Virus record (IMG/VR): IMGVR_UViG_3300030106_004540
Location: 1-32,965 of that record
Strand: one strand, 5' to 3'
Length of the DNA stretch: 32,965 nt
Origin: a virus
Of this stretch, positions 23,561 through 32,800 are shown piece after piece (within the stretch, counting starts at the first letter, position 1; every line of letters begins with the position of its first letter). The notes beneath the pieces were generated by a model. It worked only from the letters and a program-made list of their open reading frames with translations. It was not told the origin of the DNA and did not search any database. Both the position numbers and the translations under genes were made by a program.

Positions 23561-25204
23561 ATGTCAAATAAATTAGGCACTATCGAAAAGTTGATGGATG
23601 GATATAATCCAGTCCGTCAACGAATGGAAGAAACTAAAGGTCTAGTCAAAAAGTGGGAATCCACAGGACTTTTAGAAGGACTCCAAGATGAGCAGAGAAC
23701 TCATGGTATGGCAGTGCTACTTGAGAACCAAGCACGTCAGTTAATTGACGAAGCATCTCAAGCAGGAACCAATAGTGATTCAGAACAATGGTCAGGCGTT
23801 GCTTTACCATTGGTCAGAAAAATCTTTGGTGAGCTAGCCGCACAAGAGTTCGTTTCTGTTCAGCCAATGAACCTACCATCAGGTCTTATTTTCTATCTTG
23901 ATTTCAAGTATGGAAGTGCACAAGGTGGATTTACAAGTGGTAACGATGTATTCGGTCTCACTTCAGGTTCTGGCGACCCAACATCTGGACTATATGGTGC
24001 AGGTCGTTTCGCTTACTCAGCAAATGATACAGCATCAGCAGCTCAGTCAAAAGCAGCATCTGCAGCAGATGGTAACTATGCTACTGGTTCAGTAACTTTC
24101 GACGATATCGACTTTGAACCAGACCTATCCGCATCAATGGCGGCAGGTCCTGATGCTGATAATGGATTAATGAAAGTTGTAGTTTCTACAGCAGCTTTAA
24201 GTGGTTTCGACCCTGAAGGTGTTAGAGCATTCAACATTTCTGGTTCGAACTTTGATGAGTTCTTCCCAGCACATACAAAATTGAATGCAGCTGAAACTGA
24301 AATAACATTTATCGTTAGAAAAGACAGAGCTCAAACACTTGTTGGTAACGTCGTGGTTGATTATCATAAGCAACCAACCGATACATCAAGAGGTGACTTT
24401 GAAGCTACTGCTAGTGGTACAGGCGCAGAATCAGATGCAGGTATACCTGAAATCGATATAGCGATGCGTTCAATTCCTATTGTCGCTAAGACAAGAAAGT
24501 TGAAAGCTGTATGGACACCTGAGTTGGCGCAAGACCTCAATGCATACCATAGTGTAGACGCTGAAGCAGAATTGACTGCTTTACTATCTGAGTACGTATC
24601 AATGGAAATTGATTTAGAAATCTTAGATATGTTAAGAAGCAATGCAACTGCTAAGACAGAAAACTATTCTGCAAAGGTTGGATTTGAGTTTAACTCGGCT
24701 ACAAGCCTGTTTGAAGAAACTTCAGCAAACTCAAATGCATACACAAAAGGTGAGTGGTTCCAGACTCTTGGTAACAAGATACAGTCTGTTTCCAACGCAA
24801 TTCATCAAAAGACCCTACGTGGTGGAGCTAACTTCATCGTTGTAAGTCCTGAAACTGCTACTATCTTAGAATCAATTCCTGGATATGCAACAACTTCAGA
24901 TGGCGATTCAGCTGGTGGAAACTACGCTATGGGTGTTCAGAGAGCTGGTCTCTTGAATAACAGATATACTGTTTACAAGAACCCATATCAGTTCGAGAAC
25001 GTAATCCTTGTTGGTTTCAGAGGTTCAAACTTCTTAGAAACTGGCGCGGTGTACGCACCTTACGTCCCAATGATTATGACACCATTAGTATACGACCCAA
25101 CCAACTTTACTCCACGTAAAGGTGTGATGACTCGTTACGCTAAGAAGATGGTACGTCCTGAATTCTACGGATTAGTAAGAATAGCAGATATTGATAAAGT
25201 CTAA
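23561..25204 (+). CDS. 23: Major capsid protein, T4 gp23-like
   Basis: 547 residues (T4 gp23: 521) forming the head hexamers, HK97 fold by family. N-terminal propeptide ends LIDE64-A65, almost exactly where T4 gp23 is cut by gp21 (FLTE65-A66). The mature start is followed by WSGVALPLVRKIFGELAAQE and VSVQPMNLPSGLIFYLDFKYG (T4: VQPMNSPTGQVF), the strongest match. Later parts: DIAMRSIPIVAKTRKLKAVW, TPELAQDLNAYHSVDAEAEL, FIVVSPETATILESI, and the C-terminal TPLVYDPTNFTPRKGVMTRY with KKMVRPEFYGLVRIADI. Codons look more optimised than in neighbours (more GTC, AAC and TTC), as expected for the most abundant virion protein. A strong terminator follows. No separate gp24 vertex gene is seen. Confidence 0.96.
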   Translation: MSNKLGTIEKLMDGYNPVRQRMEETKGLVKKWESTGLLEGLQDEQRTHGMAVLLENQARQLIDEASQAGTNSDSEQWSGVALPLVRKIFGELAAQEFVSVQPMNLPSGLIFYLDFKYGSAQGGFTSGNDVFGLTSGSGDPTSGLYGAGRFAYSANDTASAAQSKAASAADGNYATGSVTFDDIDFEPDLSASMAAGPDADNGLMKVVVSTAALSGFDPEGVRAFNISGSNFDEFFPAHTKLNAAETEITFIVRKDRAQTLVGNVVVDYHKQPTDTSRGDFEATASGTGAESDAGIPEIDIAMRSIPIVAKTRKLKAVWTPELAQDLNAYHSVDAEAELTALLSEYVSMEIDLEILDMLRSNATAKTENYSAKVGFEFNSATSLFEETSANSNAYTKGEWFQTLGNKIQSVSNAIHQKTLRGGANFIVVSPETATILESIPGYATTSDGDSAGGNYAMGVQRAGLLNNRYTVYKNPYQFENVILVGFRGSNFLETGAVYAPYVPMIMTPLVYDPTNFTPRKGVMTRYAKKMVRPEFYGLVRIADIDKV

Positions 25205-25231
25205 ATTTAGACCTTTACATATCATGTAACT

Positions 25232-25261
25232 AAAAGGGGAGGCTTATGTCTCCCCTTTTTT
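25232..25261 (+). terminator. Rho-independent terminator after major capsid gene
   Basis: AAAAGGGGAG (25232-25241) pairs perfectly with CTCCCCTTTT (25250-25259), loop GCTTATGT, and the arm runs into TTTTTT (25256-25261). A ten-pair stem with six G-C pairs plus a T run, 28 bases after the gp23 stop. It is the only strong terminator in the window. Confidence 0.9.
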
Positions 25262-25270
25262 GTTTGGGTT

Positions 25271-25279
25271 ATATTTATT
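25271..25279 (+). promoter_or_regulatory. Recurring ATATTTATT motif before neck genes
   Basis: ATATTTATT 10 bases after the gp23 terminator and 40 bases before ATG 25311. A new promoter is expected here because transcription should end at the terminator, which makes this the best-supported copy of the motif. Confidence 0.45.
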
Positions 25280-25310
25280 AATGAATAATAGTATTTATTT
25301 GGAGATTTAA

Positions 25311-26465
25311 ATGGCTCAACAACCAATATGGCCAGGTAGTGGTTCGGCGGTAAGTGGCTCAACACCATTCGGGTTTTACGATGAAGATTCTGATTTTCAA
25401 ACGGAGGCACCTCAATTCGCAACTTGGTGTGCCAGAAGATTAGGTTATCCGATAATGTCCGTAGAATTACAAGACGTTCAATTTTATGCCTGTTTAGAGG
25501 AAAGTGTTTCTGAATATTCAGCGCAGGTAAACCAATTTAATATCGTAGATAATCTTTTAACATTAAGAGGACAACCAACAGGCTCTAATTTTACACATAA
25601 GAGGGTAACCCCTACTTTTGGTAACACAGTTAGATTAGCGGAGGAGTATGGTACAGAAGCTAGAGTGGGTGGAAATACCGATGTTAAAAAAGGGTCTATC
25701 TCTGTGACAAGTGGTTCACAAGAATATGACCTAAATGCACTTTATGCTAATGTATCAGAGAGCGGTCAGGCCATAGAGATAAAAAGAGTTTATTACGAGG
25801 CTACCCCAGCAATCCAAAGATATTTTGACCCATATGCAACTACTGGCTATGGTACAATAAACTTAGTGCAGGGTTTTGGTTTTGGTGATTATTCACCCGC
25901 GGTGTCGTTCACATTGATGCCTATATTTGAGGATTTACTCAGAGTTCAAGCAATTGAGATGAATGACCAAATACGTAAATCAGCATATTCTTTCACATTA
26001 ACAAATAATAAAATAAGAGTTTTTCCAGACCCGGATAAAAATAGAACATTATATTTTGATTACGTTGTTAGGTCTGATAGAGACGACCCACTAAAAACAG
26101 AAATGAGCGGTTCATCAGATGTCGTATCAGATTACTCAAATGTACAATACGATAATATGCAGTTCACACATATCAACGATGTGGGAAAACAATGGATAAG
26201 AAAGTACGGATTTGCCTTAACAAAAGAATTACTTGGTATAATAAGGTCAAAATATGGAACCGTACCAATACCAAACGCTGATACTACTTTGGATGGTGAT
26301 ACTCTCCGTAGTGAGGCGGCGGCTGAAAAAGAGGGATTAATCACACAATTGCGAGAGATACTTGAACAGACAAGTAGAAAAGCTCTATTAGAAGCCGATA
26401 AGGATGAAGCCGAATTTTTACAAGAGAAGTTACAAAAAGTACCTTACCCAATTTATATAGGATAA
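25311..26465 (+). CDS. 13: Neck protein, T4 gp13-like (head completion)
   Basis: 384 residues, TTGGAG upstream of ATG. First gene after the capsid terminator and probably first of a new transcript. The N-terminal part (TEAPQFATWCARRLGYPIMS, VELQDVQFYACLEESVSEYS) and the C-terminal part (VGKQWIRKYGFALTKELLGI, IRSKYGTVPIPNADTTLDGD) followed by a charged helix (KEGLITQLREILEQTSRKAL) fit the divergent gp13 neck proteins of T4-like phages as I recall them. It would bind the portal after packaging and close the head. Followed 4 bases later by the gp14-like and then the gp15-like gene, the T4 order 13-14-15. Similarity to T4 gp13 itself is weak, so the name rests on pattern plus order. Confidence 0.72.
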   Translation: MAQQPIWPGSGSAVSGSTPFGFYDEDSDFQTEAPQFATWCARRLGYPIMSVELQDVQFYACLEESVSEYSAQVNQFNIVDNLLTLRGQPTGSNFTHKRVTPTFGNTVRLAEEYGTEARVGGNTDVKKGSISVTSGSQEYDLNALYANVSESGQAIEIKRVYYEATPAIQRYFDPYATTGYGTINLVQGFGFGDYSPAVSFTLMPIFEDLLRVQAIEMNDQIRKSAYSFTLTNNKIRVFPDPDKNRTLYFDYVVRSDRDDPLKTEMSGSSDVVSDYSNVQYDNMQFTHINDVGKQWIRKYGFALTKELLGIIRSKYGTVPIPNADTTLDGDTLRSEAAAEKEGLITQLREILEQTSRKALLEADKDEAEFLQEKLQKVPYPIYIG

Positions 26466-26469
26466 TCAA

Positions 26470-26961
26470 ATGGCACAACGTTTTTACTCACAGTTGGATT
26501 TGGATACATTCGACAGATTCAATCGAGAACTTGTTGGTGATGTTGTTAACGAAAAAGATGGTATAATATTTCAACAGGTTGTCGTTTATAAAATATCAGT
26601 AAAGGACACAAGGACAAATGTGTATGGTGAGACTGTGGGAGGAAAGGTATTTAAATCTGGAGTTCAAATAGCATCCTTAGTTGATGCGGAAGACCAAACA
26701 ACTAACACCGATGAGTTTGGGCCAGATAGAGTGCAGAATGTTTCTTTCTCATTTTTGAGAAAAACTTTACGAGACATCGAATTTGTTGTTGATGTTGGTG
26801 ATATCGTAAATTGGAACGAGGGTTTTTGGGAAATAACATCGAAGAATGAAAATCAGTTAATTGGTGGTCAGACCGATGCTAATTACATACACTCGGTGGT
26901 ATGTAGCGCTTACTTAACAAGACTATCACATCTTAACATTGAGAGAGTGAGAAGTGTATAA
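26470..26961 (+). CDS. 14: Neck protein, probable T4 gp14-like
   Basis: 163 residues, starting 4 bases after the gp13-like gene and sharing one base with the next start. Beta-rich core: GIIFQQVVVYKISVKDTRTN, FSFLRKTLRDIEFVVDVGDI, VNWNEGFWEITSKNENQLIG. The VGDIVxWN-FWEI pattern resembles the part of T4 gp14 that reads EGDLIYFP then LFEINWVE. T4 gp14 is longer (256 aa). It would join gp13 in the collar that receives the tail. Assignment comes mainly from the 13-14-15 order and this short resemblance; a generic head-tail connector is the alternative. Confidence 0.6.
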   Translation: MAQRFYSQLDLDTFDRFNRELVGDVVNEKDGIIFQQVVVYKISVKDTRTNVYGETVGGKVFKSGVQIASLVDAEDQTTNTDEFGPDRVQNVSFSFLRKTLRDIEFVVDVGDIVNWNEGFWEITSKNENQLIGGQTDANYIHSVVCSAYLTRLSHLNIERVRSV

Positions 26962-28649
26962 TGCCAACGACTAAACCATTACCAAGAAAAAAAAGAGTTT
27001 TAAATAGAGGTTTTTTATATTCAAGAAAAAAAGATGATGTTAAGAATCCAGAGGTCACCCTTTTAGATATAGATAGCGCCATCACTTTTTATTTTGACAA
27101 TGTTATTAAGCCGTCCGTTGAGGATAACGGTGAAAATATTAAAGTTCCAATAATGTACGCATCACCAGAACGTTGGAGCGCTATTCAAAAAAATGGTTTT
27201 ATGAGAGACAAGAAAGACCAAATCATAACTCCAGTCATAGTTTATAAAAGAACATCCATTGACAAGGATGATACTTTACCTCAAGATAAGTTAGACGCTA
27301 ACAACCCAAATTTATTTTATACTTTCGAAAAGAAATTTTCACAGGAAAATAGATACGATAATTTTGCTATACAAATAGGTAATCAACCAAGTAGAGAATA
27401 TTATAATGTAACCGTGCCGGACTATGTAACCGTCTCTTATGATTTTATTGTTTGGACAACCTATATCGAACAAATGAATAAAATATTAGAGAGAATCGTT
27501 TACTCTGATGGGGCTTATTGGGGTGAACCTGATAGAATGAGATTTCGTTCCGTGGTTGATAGTATAACAGATGCGACCGAGGTAAGTGATGCCGAAAGAT
27601 TGGTTCGTTCAAACTTTTCTGTGACTTTGAAAGGTTACTTATTACCAAAGGCTAATTTCGACCATAGGTCTACAACACAAAAATATTTATCACCTAAAAG
27701 GGTTGTATTCGGTTCCGAGGTCGATACAAAGGTTGATAAGGTGACAGGTAAGGCAGGACAATTTGTGGAGGGTGTTGTTGACGCAGCAACATCATTACCG
27801 CCAGGCTCTGAAACTACCGATTTAGGTATTACTACTACAAATACCTTAACTTTATCACAAGGCACGGGTGTTACAATATCACCTAACAATCTAAGTTTTG
27901 ATGGTGGTAGTACAAGCATTGCTACATTCGCCATCGGTCAGGCCGTAGCAACAACAAGTGATGTTGTTTTTAATTCTGTATCGGCTAGTTCGGTAATATT
28001 AGGAGATACAAGGATTGAGAATTCATCAATCACATCAAATAATTTATCGTTAACAGGCTCACTAACAAATACCGGCGATTTAACTGTAAACGGAAACGCT
28101 ACAATCGCTGGTACAATCACGGCACAAGAATTAAAGACTGTTTTTGTATCAGCCTCAATTGTTTTTAGTAGTGGTTCGACAAAGTTTGGGGATGACACAG
28201 CTGACACTCATAATTTTACAGGCAGTTTAGCAACAACAGGTTCTTTAATTCTAAACCAATATACGGTAAATGAGGTATCCAATGATACATCCCTAACCGA
28301 TGGAAGTTCCACAGCCCTAATTACAGAAAATGCGGCTAAAACTTTTGTGGATAATTCAACAGATACACAACAATCTTTTTTAAGAAAACAATTTGTTAAG
28401 ACCTCATCATCAATTACAATACCGGCGACGGCTAGTTTTAGTGCGGTAACCGCTTCAGCACCTGATGGTCTTACCGCCGTGTCTGAAAATGATTTTGTTT
28501 TCTTTATAAACGGACAATACATGGAACATGATGCGATAGAGATACAACAAGCCGCATCAAATTTTTTATTAAAAGTAAATAATGATAGCATTGGATATGA
28601 TTTAGAGGCGGATGATGAGATATTAGCGGTCGGAAAATTTAACAGTTAG
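26961..28649 (+). CDS. 15: gp15-like tail-sheath terminator fused to a fibre-like C-terminal region
   Basis: 562 residues against 272 for T4 gp15, which caps the tail tube and sheath and binds the neck. Residues ~1-250 look like gp15: KVPIMYASPERW at 61-72 (T4: VPITYASKEHF), VTVSYDFIVWTTYIEQMNKI at 156-175 (T4: IYELSIFTRYEDDMFQIV) and SNFSVTLKGYLLP near 218-229. After a linker, residues ~290-562 are fibre-like: TLTLSQGTGVTISPNNLSF, then SLTGSLTNTGDLTVNGNATI, and a closing domain GYDLEADDEILAVGKFNS. The closing ~250 residues are paralogous to the next gene. Such an extension would hang a fibre or whisker at the head-tail joint. The frame is continuous, so this is a fusion, not a frameshift. 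Confidence 0.72.
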   Translation: MPTTKPLPRKKRVLNRGFLYSRKKDDVKNPEVTLLDIDSAITFYFDNVIKPSVEDNGENIKVPIMYASPERWSAIQKNGFMRDKKDQIITPVIVYKRTSIDKDDTLPQDKLDANNPNLFYTFEKKFSQENRYDNFAIQIGNQPSREYYNVTVPDYVTVSYDFIVWTTYIEQMNKILERIVYSDGAYWGEPDRMRFRSVVDSITDATEVSDAERLVRSNFSVTLKGYLLPKANFDHRSTTQKYLSPKRVVFGSEVDTKVDKVTGKAGQFVEGVVDAATSLPPGSETTDLGITTTNTLTLSQGTGVTISPNNLSFDGGSTSIATFAIGQAVATTSDVVFNSVSASSVILGDTRIENSSITSNNLSLTGSLTNTGDLTVNGNATIAGTITAQELKTVFVSASIVFSSGSTKFGDDTADTHNFTGSLATTGSLILNQYTVNEVSNDTSLTDGSSTALITENAAKTFVDNSTDTQQSFLRKQFVKTSSSITIPATASFSAVTASAPDGLTAVSENDFVFFINGQYMEHDAIEIQQAASNFLLKVNNDSIGYDLEADDEILAVGKFNS

Positions 28650-28658
28650 GTTTTTATA

Positions 28659-29483
28659 ATGGCTCGTTTTATTTTAAAGCAACCGATTAGATTTAATGAT
28701 GGTGTTGGTTTTTCAATAACCAACGGAAACGAAGATATAGTTCTAAGGGATAATGTTACCGTTACTTTTAATATAGGACAGGATGTATCGACGGATTCGG
28801 ATGTTAGTTTTGATGATGTAACAATCCCTCTAATCGATATTAACGATTCAACATTAAGGATAGCAGACCAATCAATATCAGGCAGTTTATCCGTAACAGG
28901 TGACCTAACAATATCCTCAAATTTAGTTGGATTACAGAGCGCCACCGTAAATGGTATATTGACCGCTGGTGATTTTAAAACAGAGCTTAGTCAATCAATC
29001 ACAATATTTGAAAGTGGTTCAACCGCTTTTGGGGATACCTTAGACGATATTCATAATCTTACTGGTAGTTTAAATACAAGTGGTTCAATCGTTCTGAATG
29101 GTCTTTCTTTCAATGAAATATCTAATACGATTGTTGATGGAGCGGCTACTGCGATTGTGACAGAAAATGCCTTGAAGAATTATGTCACGGAACAGACTGA
29201 TGATTTTCAAAATTATTTAAGAAAAAGTTTTGCACACACGGGAAGCTTTGTGAATGCTACAACACAAAGTTTCACAGCGGTGACGGCTTCATCCCCAACA
29301 GGTTTATCCGCAACATCGGTTGAGGATTTTATGTTTTTCAACAACGGAGCTTTTATGGAGACCGACGCATTATCAATCAAACAAAGCGGTAACTCGATGT
29401 TTTTATTTGTGAATACCGACTCAATCGGATATGATATAAATAATGATGATGAAATTGTAGCTTTTGGTAAATTTAATTCATAA
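28659..29483 (+). CDS. Fibre-like virion protein, paralogue of the gp15 C-terminal region
   Basis: 274 residues, TTAGG 8 bases before ATG. It starts MARFILKQPIRFNDGVGFSI, then repeats the layout of the gp15 extension: FNIGQDVSTDSDVSFDDV, SGSLSVTGDLTISSN, SGSTAFGDTLDDIHNLTGSL, VTENALKNYV, FLRK-like NYLRKSFAHTGSF, FTAVTASSPTGLSA and the end GYDINNDDEIVAFGKFNS. The C-terminal ~230 residues can be aligned by eye along their length with the preceding protein. No enzyme motif. It is probably a partner or second copy of a collar or tail fibre element that arose by duplication; exact virion position unknown. Confidence 0.7.
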   Translation: MARFILKQPIRFNDGVGFSITNGNEDIVLRDNVTVTFNIGQDVSTDSDVSFDDVTIPLIDINDSTLRIADQSISGSLSVTGDLTISSNLVGLQSATVNGILTAGDFKTELSQSITIFESGSTAFGDTLDDIHNLTGSLNTSGSIVLNGLSFNEISNTIVDGAATAIVTENALKNYVTEQTDDFQNYLRKSFAHTGSFVNATTQSFTAVTASSPTGLSATSVEDFMFFNNGAFMETDALSIKQSGNSMFLFVNTDSIGYDINNDDEIVAFGKFNS

Positions 29484-29509
29484 CACCACATTGGATTTAC
29501 CATTGTTAG

Positions 29510-29518
29510 ATATTTATA
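29510..29518 (+). promoter_or_regulatory. Recurring ATATTTATA motif
   Basis: ATATTTATA only 3 bases before ATG 29522. If it were a -10 element, the next ORF would be nearly leaderless or would use a later start; it may instead serve the long fibre gene at 29781. Confidence 0.25.
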
Positions 29519-29521
29519 GGT

Positions 29522-29815
29522 ATGAGAAAAAGACATTGGAAAAATAGAAAGAATCGTCCGTGTCCTGACTGTGGGAAGATGTTAACCTACACTCGTAAAG
29601 ATTCTTTCGATAGAGCGGTTGGTAATAATAGTGTTTGTAAATCTTGTGCACAACAAGATAGAAAATTTACATTAGAGACTATAGAAAAAATGAAACAACC
29701 AAAAACGGTTGAACATAAAAAGAATATTTCTAAATCAATTACAAATTGGTGGGAAGATAGAAAACAACAAGAAGTAGAGTATGGCTTTATTAGACAGCAA
29801 ACAACTAAATCCTAA
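29522..29815 (+). CDS. Small zinc-ribbon protein with NUMOD3-like motif, possible homing-endonuclease remnant
   Basis: 97 basic residues without a clear ribosome-binding site. CPDC at 14-17 and CKSC at 39-42 form a four-Cys zinc ribbon; after it FTLETIEKMKQPKTVEHKKN and ISKSITNWWEDRK resemble a NUMOD3 DNA-binding motif (pattern SxETxxKM...S/T-x-E-x-K-x-x-I-S). Such pairs normally sit in GIY-YIG or HNH homing endonucleases, but no nuclease motif is present. It lies in a gap between two fibre genes and overlaps the next by 35 bases, as an inserted mobile remnant might. Alternatives: a small late transcription or DNA-binding regulator. The reading as a real gene is moderately supported by the Cys spacing. 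Confidence 0.55.
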   Translation: MRKRHWKNRKNRPCPDCGKMLTYTRKDSFDRAVGNNSVCKSCAQQDRKFTLETIEKMKQPKTVEHKKNISKSITNWWEDRKQQEVEYGFIRQQTTKS

Positions 29816-32800
29816 ATTAACAGGCTCATTTATACTGTCTGGTTCAACTCAGACACTTATAGGTAGTTCTGACTTTCAAGGTAGTGTGACCGCTAGTGGT
29901 GATATTAGCGGTTCAGCAACCTCAACTGGTTCATTTGGTCAATTAGAAATTGGTAATGGTGGTGATATTGTATTAACCGAAGACCAAAGAATATTTTTTG
30001 AAGCAGATAAAGCAACTTTTATAGAATCACACGCCTCAGATACATTTAGAGTAGTTGTTAATAATCGTCAAATGTTTTTGTTAGATGAAGATACTGGAAA
30101 TAGAGCAGTATTTGGTAATGGAACTAAAGTTTTTATAGGTGAAAACAATAATTTCACACCACAAGCATCATTACATATTGCAGGAGATATATTTTTAAGT
30201 GGTTCAAATGGTAATGTAACTGCAAGTGGAAACATCAGTTCAAGCGCAACAATAACTTCTGAAAATTCGATTGTTAAGAATGACTTAACGGTTGGTGGTA
30301 ATTTAGATATTGCTGATACAATATTTCACACAGGAGATTCAAATACAAAGATAAGATTTCCTGATGTTGATACGATTAGTTTTCATACTTCTGGTGAAGA
30401 AAGATTAAGAATTTCCGCAGGTGGACATATAACTGCAAGTGGAGATATTAGTTCAAGCGCTACTATAACAGCAAATGAATTTAATGGAATTTTCAATGGT
30501 GCATTATCAAGTTCAGCACAAATAGCTGCTGACATTAGTGGTTCATTATCCACAGCAGCAGTTGTCGGATTAGGAGCAAACATATTATCAGGTTCTGCTC
30601 AAATATCCGCTGATATTAGTGGTTCATTTACACCAGCAAGTGCAAGTTTTTCAACAAGAGTTACAACAGCAGAATCAGAATTAGGTAATACATTATTATC
30701 AAGTTCTGCACAAATAGCTGATGATGTTAGTGGTTCTTTATCTACCGCAGCAATCGTTGGATTGGGAGCAAACTTAGTATCAGCTTCCGCAATGGTTGAC
30801 CACGACTCTACAACAAATTTTGTAGCAAACGAACACATTAATCACACAAGTGTAACTTTTACAGCAGGAGATGGTTTAACTGGTGGTGGAACTATCGCAT
30901 CTAATAGAACTTTTGCAGTCGGAGCAGGGACTGGTGTTTCAGTAAACACAAATGATGTGGCAATTGGTCAAGATGTGGCGACAACAGCAAATGTTAAATT
31001 TAATCACATCACAGGAAGTGGTAATATAAGTGGTAGTTTAGGTAATGTATTAGGATTTAAATCAGGTTCTTTCCAAGCATTAGATGCGTTAGCATTTTCT
31101 GGCTCGGTTCAACAAGCAACACAAGCCATAATCAATCACGATAGTTTAGCAGGTTTTGTTTCAGATGAACACATTGACCATAGTGGAGTTACAATAACCG
31201 CAGGTGCAGGACTGACTGGTGGTGGAACAATAGAGTCCACAAGGACATTAGCAGTTGGCGCTGGAACAGGTGTTACGGTAAACGCTAATGATGTAGCGAT
31301 TGGTCAGGCAGTTGCAACTGATTCAGATGTAGAATTCGCATCCGTAACGACAACAGGAAATATTACCGCACAAGGTGATGTTATAGCACAAAATTATATA
31401 GTAAGTTCATCAGTAACTCATATGACTTCATCAGTAAGAAGTGGTTCAACAAGGTCAGGTGATACACCAGCTGATGACACACACTTCTTTACAGGTTCAG
31501 TATTCATAAGTGGTAGTTCAACAGATATAACAAACACAATGACCGCTTCGTTAGCGAGTGTATTTTTACAAAACAACGGACATATCAGTAGTAGTTTAGG
31601 AACTATAAAAGGATTTAGTGCGATTGACGGAACTACAATTACAGGAACAACATTTACAGGAACAACATTTACAGGTGTTTCTGGTTCATTTAGTGAAAAC
31701 TTAGGTGTAAACACAACCACGCCAGCAGAGGCATTAGAAGTTGTCGGAAGTATAAGTTCAAGCGCTAGTGGTTCATTTTTAAATGTAGATGTTACGGATA
31801 ATGTAGGAATTACAGGTGTCTTAACATTACCTAATATTGCCAATGTATCAGCGTCAATTGCATCAGCAGTCGCTGGTGGTGATGATTTAGGTAATCATAC
31901 AGCAACACAAGATTTAGATATGGACGGAAATGATATATTTGATGTCCAACATATAAGTTCAAGTGGAAATATTAGTGGTAGTTTAGGAGACATTTTAGGA
32001 TACAAATCAGGTTCGTTCCAACAATTAGACGCAGGTGTTGTATCAGCGTCATCAGTTCAAGCGACAAACTTAACAGGATTAGTTGGAACAGCGACACAAG
32101 GGACAATAGACCACGACTCATTAGCTAACTTTGTAGCAAACGAGCATGTAGACCATAGTGGTGTAACTATTACCGCAGGAGCAGGTTTGACGGGTGGTGG
32201 AACAATCGCCTCAACAAGAACTCTTGCAGTTGGAGCAGGAACTGGTGTTACAGTTAATGCAAATGATGTCGCTATTGGACAGGCGGTTGCCACAACTTCC
32301 AATGTAAAATTTAACCATATCACTGGAAGTGGTAATTTAAGTGGTAGTTTGGGTAATGTATTAGGGTTTAATTCTGGTAGTTTCCAAGCATTAGATGCTT
32401 TGGCATTCTCTGGTTCAATCCAACAAGCGACTCAAGCTTTTATTGACCACGATAGTTTAGCGAGTTTTGTAGCAGATGAACACGTTGCACACGGAGATGT
32501 AACGATTACAGCAGGAGCAGGTTTAACTGGTGGTGGAACTATTGCATCCACAAGAACACTTGCGGTTGGTGCAGGAACAGGTGTTACGGTGAACGCTAAT
32601 GATGTTGCAATTGGACAAGATGTAGCAACGACTGCAAATGTTAAGTTCAATCATATAACAGGTAGTGGAAATATTAGTGGTAGTTTAGGGAATATTTTAG
32701 GATTTAATTCTGGTAGTTTCCAAGCCATTGACGCATTAGCTCTATCAGGTTCAGTTCAACAAGCCACACAAGCATTGATAAATCACGATAGTTTAGCAGG

